Positions 42,855 through 51,550 are shown, counted from the stretch's first letter. The stretch is 64,000 bases of DNA from Bogoriella caseilytica (GCF_003752405.1 NZ_RKHK01000001.1:1674001-1738000), one strand, 5' to 3'. The notes: generated by a model not told the origin, from the letters alone. Made by a program: numbers and translations.

Positions 42855-43967
42855 ATGCTGTCACCGCAGGACACGGACGTCCTCGCCGACCTGGACCGCT
42901 GGCGCGCGCAACGCTTCCCGCACTGGGGGGAGGATTTCTTCCCCGGCGCCCTCCCCGAACTGGCCGAGATCGGCCTGCAATCGCTGCTGGTGCGTGAGGG
43001 GAAGCTCGACCTGAGCCGGGGGCGGCTGGCACATGAGACGAGCGAGCGCCTGGCCGCCACCTTGCCGGCCCTGGCCATCAGCACCTCGGTGGCGCGGCTG
43101 CATGCCTACCTGTTGCTGAAGTACGCCCAGCCCGCAGTGCGCGACCGCTATCTCGCGGACACGCTGGCCGCCCGCGTCTTCGGCGGATTCGCCATGACCG
43201 AGCCGGGTGCCGGCACCGATGTGCGGGCGATGCAGACCGTGGCGGTACGCGACGGCGACCACTACGTGCTGACCGGCGCGAAGTGCTGGATCGGCCTCGC
43301 CCCGGTGAGTGACTACGTGATCGTGCTGGCCAAGGAGGGGCATGACGGCCGTGACGCCCCCACGATCGCACTCGTGGTGGATATGGACTCAGCCGGCGCG
43401 ACCGGCGAGCCTGGTCCGCAGCTCTCTGGTGTGATCGGCATGCCGAACGGCACTCTGACCTTGACCGGAGTGCGGGTGCCGCAGGAGCACGCCCTGACCT
43501 GTGAGGGCTTCCGCGGCATGATGGACGGGCTCAACCTGGCCCGGATCGAAGCGGCGTCCTATTCCTGCGGCATCCTGCACCGCGCCCTGGAGCTTGCCAC
43601 TGAGCGCGCCTCCTCTCGGATTGCCTTCGGTCAGCCACTCAGCGGCCTGCCGAGTATCCAGGCCAAGCTGGGCCGGATGTGGACCGACTACCGGGCAGCC
43701 CGTGAACTGACCCTGGCTGCCGTCGACTCCTTCCAGGTCGAGGGCGGGGACCGCGACCTGATCTCCATGGCCAAGCTCTTCGCCAGCGACGCCTGCCGGA
43801 GGCATACCGACGAGGCGATGCAGATCTTCGGTGCCGCAGGCCTCGCGGCGGACGGGGAGGTCCTGCGCCTCCACAACGCGGCCAAGGTCATGCAGATCTT
43901 CGACGGCACCTCCGAGATCCACGAGACCATGCTCGGCCGTCGCGCAGCTCAGGGGGCCTTCGCATGA
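42855..43967 (+). CDS. acyl-CoA dehydrogenase family protein
   Basis: This 370-residue FAD enzyme has FAMTEPGAGTDVRAMQTVAV near 110-130 (FAD/substrate loop), GAKCWIGLA near 140, ASSRIAFGQPLSGLPSIQAKL near 255 and MQIFDGTSEIHETMLGRR at the C terminus. The N-terminal helical part is slightly short against the usual 380-400. The catalytic base is not obvious from position alone. It would introduce a double bond into an acyl-CoA. AAGGAGAACCGAAGG stands before the ATG. It overlaps the MaoC gene by 4 nt. Confidence 0.9.
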   Translation: MLSPQDTDVLADLDRWRAQRFPHWGEDFFPGALPELAEIGLQSLLVREGKLDLSRGRLAHETSERLAATLPALAISTSVARLHAYLLLKYAQPAVRDRYLADTLAARVFGGFAMTEPGAGTDVRAMQTVAVRDGDHYVLTGAKCWIGLAPVSDYVIVLAKEGHDGRDAPTIALVVDMDSAGATGEPGPQLSGVIGMPNGTLTLTGVRVPQEHALTCEGFRGMMDGLNLARIEAASYSCGILHRALELATERASSRIAFGQPLSGLPSIQAKLGRMWTDYRAARELTLAAVDSFQVEGGDRDLISMAKLFASDACRRHTDEAMQIFGAAGLAADGEVLRLHNAAKVMQIFDGTSEIHETMLGRRAAQGAFA

Positions 43968-44401
43968 GCACCCCAGCGACCATGCCTCCGGTCGGTGCCC
44001 GCGCCGAGTTCCGCAAGACCGTGGGGGAGACCGATGTGACACTCTTCGCCGGCCTCACCGGGGACTTCGCACCGCAGCACATCGATGACGAGTACATGCG
44101 GAGCCGACCTCAGGGCAGGCGGATCGCCCATGGCGCGCTCACCCTCTCGCTGACCTCGACCGCCGCGGCCCGGCTCTGCGCAGACCACCGGGTCACAGCT
44201 CTGTCCTACGGTTACGACCGCGTGCGGTTCCTGGCCCCCGTCTTCCTCGGCCAGACCGTGGCGGTGGACTATGTGGTCGAGCGGATCGAGACCGAGAAGA
44301 ACGTTGTCCACTGCGCCATGACGGTCACCACCGATGACGGTCGGCTGTGCCTGGTGGGCACCCATCTGCTCTATTGCTACCCCGAGGAGGACGCACCATG
44401 A
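43964..44401 (+). CDS. MaoC-like (R)-hydratase, hot-dog fold
   Basis: This 145-residue single-domain hot-dog protein has the hydratase motif DVTLFAGLTGDFAPQHIDDEYM, with the catalytic Asp and His kept (GD..PxHxD) and Ala in place of the usual Asn. RIAHGALTLSL is the second MaoC signature. It hydrates enoyl-CoA with R stereochemistry. Finding both a crotonase and a MaoC hydratase in one operon suggests two hydration steps or different substrates. It is coupled to both neighbours by ATGA overlaps. Confidence 0.88.
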   Translation: MSTPATMPPVGARAEFRKTVGETDVTLFAGLTGDFAPQHIDDEYMRSRPQGRRIAHGALTLSLTSTAAARLCADHRVTALSYGYDRVRFLAPVFLGQTVAVDYVVERIETEKNVVHCAMTVTTDDGRLCLVGTHLLYCYPEEDAP

Positions 44402-45192
44402 CGGCGTCGGAACAGACCAGTACCAGCCAGACGCAGAAGGTCGCTCTGGTGACCGGAGGCAACCGCGGCATCGGACTCGGCATCACCCGCGGCCTGCTCG
44501 CCGAGGGCTACGCCGTGGCGATCCTGGCCACCCGGGAGGAACCGGCCGAGCTGCTGGCCGAGCTACGCGAGCTCGGGCCGGTGCGTTACACCCGAGGCTC
44601 TGTGGCCGAACTCGAGGTGCACGAGCGCTACGTCAGCGAAACGCTGGCCGAATGGGGCCGGATCGACCTGCTGGTCAACAACGCCGGCGTGGCGCCCCAG
44701 GTGCGCGCAGATCTCATCGAGGCCACCCCGGAGAGCTACGACCGGGTGATGGACATCAACCTGCGCGGTCCGTACTTCCTCACCCAGTGCGTGGCTCGCG
44801 CCATGCTGCAGCGGCCCCGCGTCGAGGGTGAGGCGCGCGGCACGATCATCAATGTCACCTCAGTCTCGGCCACCGTGGTCTCGACCAACCGGGGCGAGTA
44901 CTGCCTGTCCAAGGCGGGCCTCGCGATGGCGACCAAGCTCTGGGCGGCGGCCCTCGCTCCCGAGGGTGTGCTCGCGTATGAGGTGCGGCCCGGGGTGATC
45001 GCCACCGACATGACGGCCGCGGTGACGGCGAAATACGACGAGCTCTTCGCCGCCGGCCTGGCGCCGATGCCGCGCTGGGGCTCGGCCGAGGACGTCGCCG
45101 GCGCCGTCGTCCAGCTCGCCGCGGGCGCCATGCCCTACTCCACCGGTGACGTGCTGCACGTCGACGGCGGTATGCACATCCAGCGCCTCTGA
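44398..45192 (+). CDS. SDR-family oxidoreductase (3-ketoacyl reductase-like)
   Basis: This 264-residue classical SDR has TGGNRGIGLGI near residue 20, NNAGV near 97, catalytic Ser in VTSVSATVVS near 155, and YCLSK with Tyr and Lys near 170. It begins at an ATG overlapping the MaoC stop. In this operon it would oxidise or reduce a 3-hydroxyacyl-CoA. FabG-like sequences are hard to assign by sequence alone. Confidence 0.87.
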   Translation: MTASEQTSTSQTQKVALVTGGNRGIGLGITRGLLAEGYAVAILATREEPAELLAELRELGPVRYTRGSVAELEVHERYVSETLAEWGRIDLLVNNAGVAPQVRADLIEATPESYDRVMDINLRGPYFLTQCVARAMLQRPRVEGEARGTIINVTSVSATVVSTNRGEYCLSKAGLAMATKLWAAALAPEGVLAYEVRPGVIATDMTAAVTAKYDELFAAGLAPMPRWGSAEDVAGAVVQLAAGAMPYSTGDVLHVDGGMHIQRL

Positions 45193-45212
45193 CGGCACAC
45201 CGGAAGGACACC

Positions 45213-47285
45213 ATGAACGAGCAGAACCACACCCTCGAGCCCAGCCCGGTGCCCGAGTCCGACCTGCTGGACGTGGGCGGGGCGCAGATCCCGGTGCTCA
45301 CCACCAACACCCTGGTGGTGGGCACGGGCTCGGCCGGCTACTGCGCTGCCGACCGGCTCTGGGAGTTCGGCCAGACCGACCTCATCATGGTGGCGGACAA
45401 GGTCCGCGCCGGCGCCAGCCGTAATGCCGGATCGGACAAGCAGACCTACTACAAGCTCACCCTCTCCGGGCCCGAGGGCGATTCGGTCCAGGAGATGGCC
45501 GAGACCCTCTTCTCCGGCGGTGCCATGGACGGCGACAACGCCCTCGCCGAGGCGGCCCTCTCGGCACGCGCCTTCCTGCGCCTGTGCGACCTGGGCGTCC
45601 CCTTCCCGCAGAACCGCTACGGCGAGTTCATCGGCTACAAGACCGACCACGATCCGCGGCGCCGGGCCACGTCGGTCGGCCCGTACACCTCCCGCTCCAT
45701 GGTGGAGAACACGGAGAAGAAGGTCGCCCGCAACGGCACCCCGGTGTACGACAACTGCCGCGTCGTCGACCTCATCGTGCGCGACGGCGCGATCTGCGGC
45801 GTGCTGCTGCTGCGCACCGACGTCCCGCACGACGGCGAACGCAGCCCGTTCCTGCTGGTGCGCACCACGAACGTCGTCTACGCCACCGGCGGGCCCGCCG
45901 GGCTCTACGCCACTCGCGTCTTCCCCAACGGCCAATGGGGCGCCTCGGGCGCGGCCTACCGTGGCGGGGTGCACGGCAAGAACGTGACCGAGTGGCAGTT
46001 CGGGCTGGCCTCGATCAAGCCGCGCTGGAACGTCTCCGGCACCTACATGCAGGTCATTCCGCGTTTTGTCTCCACCGACGCCGAGGGTAACGACGAGCGC
46101 GAGTTCCTCACCGAGGGCATCGAGGATCTCGGGCGGTTGATGAGCCTGGTCTTCCTCAAGGGTTACCAGTGGCCCTTCGACGTGCGAAAGGCGCGTGACG
46201 GCTCCTCGCTCATCGACCTGCTCGTCTACCGCGAGACCGTGCTGCGCGGACGCCGGGTTTTCCTGGACTTCCGCCGCAACCCGGTCAACATGGACTTCGA
46301 TCCCTCACTGCTCTCCCCGGAGGCTTACGACTACCTCCAGCGCGCCGACGTGCTCTTCGGCACGCCCATCGAGCGGCTCCGGAAGATGAACGAGCCCGCC
46401 TACCAGTTCTATCTGGACCGCAATCCCTACGTGGATCTGGAGCAGGAGATGCTCGAGGTCGACGTCTGCGCCCAGCACAACAACGGCGGCCTGGTGGTCG
46501 ACGGCTGGTGGCAGTCGAACCTCACCGGTTTCTTCCCGGTGGGGGAGGCCGGCGGGGCGCACGGCGTCTACCGGCCCGGTGGCTCGGCGTTGAACTCCGG
46601 CCAGGTGGGCGCTACCCGCGCCGCCCAGTTCATCGCTGCGCACCGCACCGCGGAGCCGGTGGGCGAGGAGGGCTTCCGCGCCGCAGCCGAGCCGGTGGTG
46701 GCCGATGCGCTGGCTTTGGCCGAAGCAGCCGCGCGCCGCGCCGAGCACGGCGCGCCCGATACCACCGGGGAGCTGCTGACGGAGATCCAGGAAATGATGA
46801 GCGCCAAGGTGGGGCCGGTGCGGTCGCCGGAGACCATCGAGGAAGCCCGGCAGCAGGTGGCCGCCTGGTTCGAGGAGTACGAGCAGACCATCGCCGCCGA
46901 CCGCAGCTCCCGGCGTTCGATGAATCGTCTGTTCCTGATCCGCGACATCCTCACCACCGCGCACGTGTACGTGAACGCCATGTCGGACTACGTCGGCCAC
47001 GGGGGGCGTTCGCGCGGGTCGGTGCTCTACACCGACCCCGCCGGTGACCTCCCCCAGGTCGGCTACGGCGAGAATCCGCAGCGCGAACTGGACCTGCCCG
47101 AGATCTTCCGGTTCACCCTCGACGAGGGAGCGCTCGACGCCGAGATCCAGGAGGTGGCGCTGCACCGGGATGGCGAGCAGGCTGCTCCTCGGGCCTGGTG
47201 GCGCGAACGCCGCCCCATCCCCGAGGACGACGACTTCTTCGAGAACGTCTGGCGCGAGTTCCGCATTGACGGCAACATCCGCTGA
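45213..47285 (+). CDS. FAD-dependent oxidoreductase, succinate dehydrogenase/fumarate reductase flavoprotein superfamily
   Basis: This 690-residue FAD_binding_2 protein has the dinucleotide motif VVGTGSAGYCAADRL near residue 33, a typical flavin-contact segment GASRNAGSDKQ near 70, VVYATGG near 228, and FFPVGEAGGAHGVYRPGGSALNSGQVGA near 435, which closes the FAD site. The C-terminal 200 residues form a helical domain like that of SdhA. No twin-arginine signal is seen, so it is cytoplasmic. It could oxidise or reduce a C-C bond in the acid being degraded. The ribosome binding site is GGAAGGA. A terminator follows, so it ends the IclR operon. Confidence 0.85.
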   Translation: MNEQNHTLEPSPVPESDLLDVGGAQIPVLTTNTLVVGTGSAGYCAADRLWEFGQTDLIMVADKVRAGASRNAGSDKQTYYKLTLSGPEGDSVQEMAETLFSGGAMDGDNALAEAALSARAFLRLCDLGVPFPQNRYGEFIGYKTDHDPRRRATSVGPYTSRSMVENTEKKVARNGTPVYDNCRVVDLIVRDGAICGVLLLRTDVPHDGERSPFLLVRTTNVVYATGGPAGLYATRVFPNGQWGASGAAYRGGVHGKNVTEWQFGLASIKPRWNVSGTYMQVIPRFVSTDAEGNDEREFLTEGIEDLGRLMSLVFLKGYQWPFDVRKARDGSSLIDLLVYRETVLRGRRVFLDFRRNPVNMDFDPSLLSPEAYDYLQRADVLFGTPIERLRKMNEPAYQFYLDRNPYVDLEQEMLEVDVCAQHNNGGLVVDGWWQSNLTGFFPVGEAGGAHGVYRPGGSALNSGQVGATRAAQFIAAHRTAEPVGEEGFRAAAEPVVADALALAEAAARRAEHGAPDTTGELLTEIQEMMSAKVGPVRSPETIEEARQQVAAWFEEYEQTIAADRSSRRSMNRLFLIRDILTTAHVYVNAMSDYVGHGGRSRGSVLYTDPAGDLPQVGYGENPQRELDLPEIFRFTLDEGALDAEIQEVALHRDGEQAAPRAWWRERRPIPEDDDFFENVWREFRIDGNIR

Positions 47286-47296
47286 ATCGCCCCACA

Positions 47297-47334
47297 GTCC
47301 CTTCAGGCCCGGCCCGTCCCGGGCTTGAGGGGAC
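47297..47334 (+). terminator. Rho-independent-type terminator after the organic-acid operon
   Basis: A 16-bp stem (47297-47312 with 47319-47334) contains two G-T wobble pairs, a 6-nt loop and a short CTTTGG tail. It starts 12 nt after the flavoprotein stop and separates that operon from the glycerol-dehydrogenase-like gene. Confidence 0.75.
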
Positions 47335-47402
47335 CTTTGGCTCTGTGCCCGGCTCCCCGGATGTGCCAGGCTCGGGAGTGACCCGAGAGCGAAGGAGCAA
47401 TC

Positions 47403-48554
47403 ATGGCTGAGAAGCAGATCGTCGAGCAGGTCCTGGCGGCGCCCTCCCGCTATGTCCAGGGCAAGGGTGCGATCGAATCCCTGGGCGCCCGGCTGTCGGA
47501 GATCGGCTCCACACCACTGCTGGTGGCCGATGACGTGGTCTGGGGCATCGTCGAGGAGCCCTTGCGTCGCGGCTTCGAGGAGGCCGGCCTGCCGGTCACC
47601 CGCGTGGGCTTCGACAGCTACGCCACCGCTGCTGCCGTTGACGAGTTGGTCGAGGCCATCGGCTCGGGGGGCCACGACGTCATTGCCGGGGTGGGCGGTG
47701 GATCTGTCATCGACGCCGCCAAGGCCGCCGGGCACCTGGCCGGGATCCGGTGGGCAAGCGTGCCGACGGCCGCTTCCTCGGACGCCCCGACCTCGGCCCT
47801 GTCCGTCATCTACACCGCGGAAGGCGCCTTCGAGGAGTACCGCTTCTTCCCCAAGAACCCCGACCTGGTGCTCATGGACACCCAGCTGGTGGCCGGGGCG
47901 CCGGAACGCTTCCTCATCGGTGGCATCGGCGACGCTCTCGCCACCTGGGTGGAGGCACGCGCCACGGCTCGTGCCTTCGCCGGCACCATGGTCGGCGACC
48001 GGCCCACACGGACCGGTACCGCGCTGGCGAAGCTGTCCTGGGAGATCCTCTGGGAGCACGCCCTCGATGCCCTCGAAGCGGTGCGCTCGAACACGGTCAC
48101 TCCAGCACTGGAGGCGGTGACCGAAGCGAACACCCTGCTCTCCGGTCTGGGCTTCGAGTCCGGTGGCCTCGCGGCCGCCCACGCCATTCACAACGGGCTG
48201 ACCGCCGCGCCGCAGACGCATGGCCTGACCCATGGCGAGAAGGTCAACATCGGCACGCTCACCCAGCTCGTGCTCGAGGGCGCGCCGGCACGCGACATCG
48301 AGGACTTCATCGTCTTCACCACCAGGGTGGGTCTGCCCAACACCCTCACCGAGATCGGGCTCAGCCCGCAGGACACCGCCGAACTGCGTGCGGTGGCCGA
48401 GGCCGCCACCGCTCCGGGGGAGACCATCCACAACATGCCCTTCCCGGTCACCGCGGACGCCGTGCTCGACGCCCTGACCACCATCGAGGCCATCTCCCGG
48501 CGGGTACGCGCCGCGCACGGGCTCGCCGAGCCCACGCCGATCCTCACCCCCTGA
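47403..48554 (+). CDS. iron-containing alcohol dehydrogenase, glycerol dehydrogenase-like
   Basis: This 383-residue protein of the GldA branch of family III alcohol dehydrogenases would oxidise glycerol (or a related 1,2-diol or hydroxyketone) with NAD. VGGGSVIDAAKAAGHLA near 100 binds the nucleotide, and PTAASSDAPTSALSVIYT near 120 is strongly GldA-like. The metal ligands are Asp in GIGDAL near 178, His in AHAIHNGL near 263, and His in LTHGEKV near 280. GAAGGAG precedes the ATG. It is separated from the upstream operon by a terminator and so is probably its own unit. Confidence 0.9.
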   Translation: MAEKQIVEQVLAAPSRYVQGKGAIESLGARLSEIGSTPLLVADDVVWGIVEEPLRRGFEEAGLPVTRVGFDSYATAAAVDELVEAIGSGGHDVIAGVGGGSVIDAAKAAGHLAGIRWASVPTAASSDAPTSALSVIYTAEGAFEEYRFFPKNPDLVLMDTQLVAGAPERFLIGGIGDALATWVEARATARAFAGTMVGDRPTRTGTALAKLSWEILWEHALDALEAVRSNTVTPALEAVTEANTLLSGLGFESGGLAAAHAIHNGLTAAPQTHGLTHGEKVNIGTLTQLVLEGAPARDIEDFIVFTTRVGLPNTLTEIGLSPQDTAELRAVAEAATAPGETIHNMPFPVTADAVLDALTTIEAISRRVRAAHGLAEPTPILTP

Positions 48555-48578
48555 GCCGGAGTGCCGGTCAGCATTGCG

Positions 48579-48584
48579 TACGCT
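48579..48584 (+). promoter_or_regulatory. -10 box TACGCT for a leaderless DUF5926 transcript
   Basis: TACGCT ends 7 nt before the ATG at 48592 and no ribosome binding site lies between. Transcription would start at or next to the start codon. The same arrangement recurs before four neighbouring genes. Confidence 0.5.
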
Positions 48585-48591
48585 GGCCGGC

Positions 48592-49467
48592 ATGGCCAAG
48601 AAGAACCGGAAGAAGAAGCTCGGCCCCAAGCCGGGTGCGGAGCCCAAGACCAAGAAGGTCGAGTACGTCGAGCGGCCCTTCGAAGGGCTGCCCGGCGAGA
48701 CCGAGATCGTCGCGATGCGCGAGGTGGTGCCCGCGGCATCGACCACGCTGCGCACCACGGAGGATTTCGGCGGCCGGGAGTTCCAGCTCGTGACCCTGTT
48801 GCCGGATTTCCTGCCCGCCCTGCGTCGCGAGGACGGCACCGTGCTGGTCGCGCTGCAGACTGCCGCGCACTCCGGCGACGCCTCGCGCGATGTCGCCGTG
48901 GCCACGCTGATGGCTCTGGAACTCGAACCCGGTGAGCCGCTGCGCGGTACCGGCATCATCGAGCCAGGTCCGCGCCTGCAGGACATCCTGGACCTGACCG
49001 AGGCCCCCGAGGTCACCGTCCACGACGACTTCGTGTTCTGGATCGGTGAGGAGCAGGCCAAGGACCCGCAGGCCGCTCAGGCTCTGGAGAACGCGAACGA
49101 GTCGATCGTGCCCACCGCGCCGGTCGAGGGCGTGACCTCGATGTACTGGTGCCGGATGGGCAAGGAGTTCGTGCGCTGGGCCCGGCCCGAGGACCCGGAG
49201 AAGGTGCTCGACGGCATCGCCCGACTGCACGCCGAGCGCAGCTCAGCGATCGACGAGGGCTCACGTTTCGTGGGGGCCTTCCGCTCCTGCGGGCTCTCCA
49301 TCCCGGTCTGGGAGCTGGCCCGCGGCGCGGAGGCCGATGAACTGGTTGGCCCTGCTGCGGCCTTCGACAAGCGACTGACCGCAGCGATCGCCGAGGATGC
49401 GCCCCTCACCCCGGAGCAGCGGCGGGCCCGCGCCGGCCTCGTCTCCCGCCAGGTATCGCTGCGCTGA
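48592..49467 (+). CDS. DUF5926 family protein
   Basis: This 291-residue cytoplasmic protein starts with a very basic Lys/Arg run (MAKKNRKKKLGPKPG) and continues with a conserved actinobacterial domain of unknown function, DUF5926. Seen directly are the basic head, the segment YVERPFEGLPGETEIVAMREVVPAAS, and GVTSMYWCRMGKEFVRWARPE near 185. The basic head is often an RNA-binding sign, but nothing further supports that here. The ATG at 48592 was chosen because TACGCT lies 7 nt upstream. Its position before GT2 and pheA is, as I recall, conserved in Micrococcales. Confidence 0.85.
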   Translation: MAKKNRKKKLGPKPGAEPKTKKVEYVERPFEGLPGETEIVAMREVVPAASTTLRTTEDFGGREFQLVTLLPDFLPALRREDGTVLVALQTAAHSGDASRDVAVATLMALELEPGEPLRGTGIIEPGPRLQDILDLTEAPEVTVHDDFVFWIGEEQAKDPQAAQALENANESIVPTAPVEGVTSMYWCRMGKEFVRWARPEDPEKVLDGIARLHAERSSAIDEGSRFVGAFRSCGLSIPVWELARGAEADELVGPAAAFDKRLTAAIAEDAPLTPEQRRARAGLVSRQVSLR

Positions 49468-49556
49468 CCGATGAGCGAGCGGGCGTCGCCCGGCCACCCT
49501 GGCGGACGGCGCCGCGCGGCGCGGCGGTTTCGTCCGGCTGATCGACGTCGCAGAGA

Positions 49557-49562
49557 TAGGGT
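49557..49562 (+). promoter_or_regulatory. -10 box TAGGGT for a leaderless glycosyltransferase transcript
   Basis: TAGGGT ends 6 nt before the GTG at 49569, with no Shine-Dalgarno sequence between, again suggesting a leaderless message. Confidence 0.45.
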
Positions 49563-49568
49563 TCGTCT

Positions 49569-50390
49569 GTGTCCTCTTCCCGGTCGCAGCGCGTGGCGGT
49601 CATCATCCCTGCCAAGGATGAGGCCGGTCACGTGGCGGCGACTGTTCGCGCCGCCCGTGCCATCCCGCACGTGGACCTGGTGCTGGTCGTGGATGACGGC
49701 TCCGATGACGACACCCAGCACGCCGCGCGCAGCGCCGGAGCGGTGGTGGTGCGCCACTCGGTGGAGCGTGGCAAGGCCACCGCCATGGAGACCGGTGCCG
49801 CGGTCGTGGCCATGCGCGACGTCCCGGGCTCGCCACCACGACACCTACTCTTCCTCGACGCCGGCCTGGGCGAGACAGCCGTGGCCACGGCTCCGGTGGT
49901 CGTGCCCGTCCTGGACGGCGAGGCCGACTGTGCGATCGCGGTGCGCGCGCCGGGAAGCGGTCCCGGGGGCCGCAGCGTCATCTCGGCCCTGGCACGTAAG
50001 GGCATCGCCAAGGCCACGGGATGGACGCCCATGCAGCCGCTCTCCGCGCAGCGCTGCGTGACCCGCGAGGCCTTCGACGCCGTCAACCCCCTCGCACGGG
50101 GCTGGGGCGTGGAGACAGGCATGATCATTGATCTCCTCGTGGCGGGTTACACGCTCATCGAGGTCCCCTGCGAGCTCGACCGGCCCGTCACCACATCGGA
50201 CTTCAGCGCGCGGATGCGCGGGAGTGCCCACTACCGGGATGTCGCGCTGGCCATCAACTCGCGGAAGCTCCGGCGGATCCGGGTTCCGCGCCGGGAACGG
50301 GGAGACCTGCCGCAGCGCCAGAAGCCCGGCTACCCCTACCGGGCATGGGTCAGGGACGTCACGCAGGCAGCCTCCGACCACGGTCACTGA
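49569..50390 (+). CDS. family 2 glycosyltransferase (GpgS-like)
   Basis: This 273-residue GT-A glycosyltransferase has AVIIPAKDEAGHVAATV near residue 10, VLVVDDGSDDDT near 40 and RHSVERGKATAMETG near 60. FLDAGLG near 97 sits at the DxD position. The layout resembles glucosyl-3-phosphoglycerate synthase (GpgS), which makes a precursor of methylglucose lipopolysaccharides or glucosylglycerate. GpgS usually carries DSD or DAD. Here the motif reads LDAG, so the second Asp is replaced by Gly and activity is uncertain. A basic C-terminal tail follows. The GTG start fits the -10 box 6 nt upstream. Confidence 0.82.
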   Translation: MSSSRSQRVAVIIPAKDEAGHVAATVRAARAIPHVDLVLVVDDGSDDDTQHAARSAGAVVVRHSVERGKATAMETGAAVVAMRDVPGSPPRHLLFLDAGLGETAVATAPVVVPVLDGEADCAIAVRAPGSGPGGRSVISALARKGIAKATGWTPMQPLSAQRCVTREAFDAVNPLARGWGVETGMIIDLLVAGYTLIEVPCELDRPVTTSDFSARMRGSAHYRDVALAINSRKLRRIRVPRRERGDLPQRQKPGYPYRAWVRDVTQAASDHGH

Positions 50391-50417
50391 CGGCGCGGTC
50401 CCACCGGTGGGAGTCCG

Positions 50418-50522
50418 TCAGATGAAGCCGCCACCGATCACCAAGGGCACGACCAGCCCGATGACCGCCAGGATGGCAATCGTCGCCACCACCCAGCGCT
50501 GCCACTGATTCCGTCGACGCAT
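50418..50522 (-). CDS. 34-residue predicted membrane protein
   Basis: This short gene encodes MRRRNQWQRW, then one hydrophobic helix of about 20 residues (VVATIAILAVIGLVVPLVIG) and a short GGGFI end. The Arg-rich head predicts an N-in orientation. Support comes from a -10 box TAGCCT ending 6 nt before the ATG on the minus strand, the same leaderless arrangement as neighbouring genes, and from the clean basic-hydrophobic pattern. GAGGGG touches the ATG directly and is too close for a normal ribosome binding site. It diverges from pheA. The function is unknown. Confidence 0.55.
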   Translation of the reverse strand: MRRRNQWQRWVVATIAILAVIGLVVPLVIGGGFI

Positions 50523-50528
50523 CCCCTC

Positions 50529-50565
50529 AGGCTACGTGCTCAGCTCCTCGCGGGCGGGCTACGCT
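50529..50565. promoter_or_regulatory. divergent leaderless promoters of pheA and the small membrane protein
   Basis: Minus strand: TAGCCT at 50529-50534, 6 nt before the start at 50522. Plus strand: TACGCT at 50560-50565, 7 nt before the GTG at 50573. No other structure is needed to explain the 50-bp gap. Confidence 0.5.
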
Positions 50566-50572
50566 GACCGAC

Positions 50573-51550
50573 GTGACTGCAGCCCACAGCCCCGAGGAGA
50601 GTTCGAGACCCCGCTACACCTACCTCGGGCCGGAGGGCACCTTCACCGAGGCGGCACTGCTGCAGGTGACCGGACCGGAAGTGGCAGAGCTGCTGCCCTG
50701 CACCGATGTCGTGACCGCCCTGGACCAGGTACGCAGCGGTCAGGCTGACCGCGCCGTCGTGCCGGTGGAGAACTCCATCGAGGGTGGTGTGAATGCCACC
50801 CTGGACACGCTGGCCACCGGTACGGGGCTGCGCATCGTGGGCGAGATGCTCGTGCCGGTGACCTTCACCCTGTGCGCTCGCCGCGGGACGGCGCTGCGCG
50901 ACGTCCGGCGCATCTCCACCCACCCCCACGCCTGGGCTCAGTGCCGCCGCTGGGTGGCGGAGCACCTTCCCGCCACGGCGGATGATCGCAGCGACGCCGT
51001 CGTCCACGTGCCGGCGACTTCCACCGCCGCAGCCGCAGCGCTCCTGAGCGAAGGGCCCCAGCCCTTCGAGGCGGTGCTCTGCTCGCACCTGTCCGCAGTG
51101 CGCTACGACCTCGAGGTGCTCGCGGAGAACGTGGCCGACAATCCCGGAGCCATCACACGCTTCATCGAGGTCGCGGCGCCCGGTCCGCTGCCGGAGCCCA
51201 CCGGGGCGGACAAGACCACACTCACGGTGCACCTGCCGGACAACGAGGCTGGTGCGCTGCTGCGGATGCTCGAGCAGTTCGCCACCCGCGGAGTCAATCT
51301 GGCGCGCATCGAGTCGCGGCCCATCGGGGACTCGCTAGGCCGCTACTCCTTCTCCATCGACGCCGAGGGGCACCTGTCCGATGAGCGGCTCCGGGAGGCC
51401 CTCATCGGCCTGCACCGGGTCTGCCCCGTGGTGAACTTCCTCGGCTCCTACCCGCGCGCCGACGGCGTGCCACCGCATCTGCGCCCCGGCACCGCTGACG
51501 CTGACTTCCGGGCCGCGCGGGAGTGGGTCGCAGGCCTCGGCTCGCACTGA
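50573..51550 (+). CDS. pheA: prephenate dehydratase PheA
   Basis: This 325-residue enzyme converts prephenate to phenylpyruvate in phenylalanine synthesis. The PDT domain (about 15-200) begins YLGPEGTFTEAAL and contains VVPVENSIEGGVNATLDTL and the catalytic-region segment NPGAITRFIEV near 195. The C-terminal ACT domain (about 215-290) has GALLRMLEQFATRGVNLARIESRP, the phenylalanine feedback site. It is the monofunctional form without chorismate mutase, usual in actinobacteria. The GTG start lies 7 nt after a TACGCT box. Confidence 0.95.
   Translation: MTAAHSPEESSRPRYTYLGPEGTFTEAALLQVTGPEVAELLPCTDVVTALDQVRSGQADRAVVPVENSIEGGVNATLDTLATGTGLRIVGEMLVPVTFTLCARRGTALRDVRRISTHPHAWAQCRRWVAEHLPATADDRSDAVVHVPATSTAAAAALLSEGPQPFEAVLCSHLSAVRYDLEVLAENVADNPGAITRFIEVAAPGPLPEPTGADKTTLTVHLPDNEAGALLRMLEQFATRGVNLARIESRPIGDSLGRYSFSIDAEGHLSDERLREALIGLHRVCPVVNFLGSYPRADGVPPHLRPGTADADFRAAREWVAGLGSH

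Noticed and set aside
46305-49061. A 918-codon open frame on the minus strand across the flavoprotein, GldA-like and DUF5926 genes
   Set aside because: It runs antisense through three well-supported genes and its composition is a GC-codon shadow with no recognisable domain.
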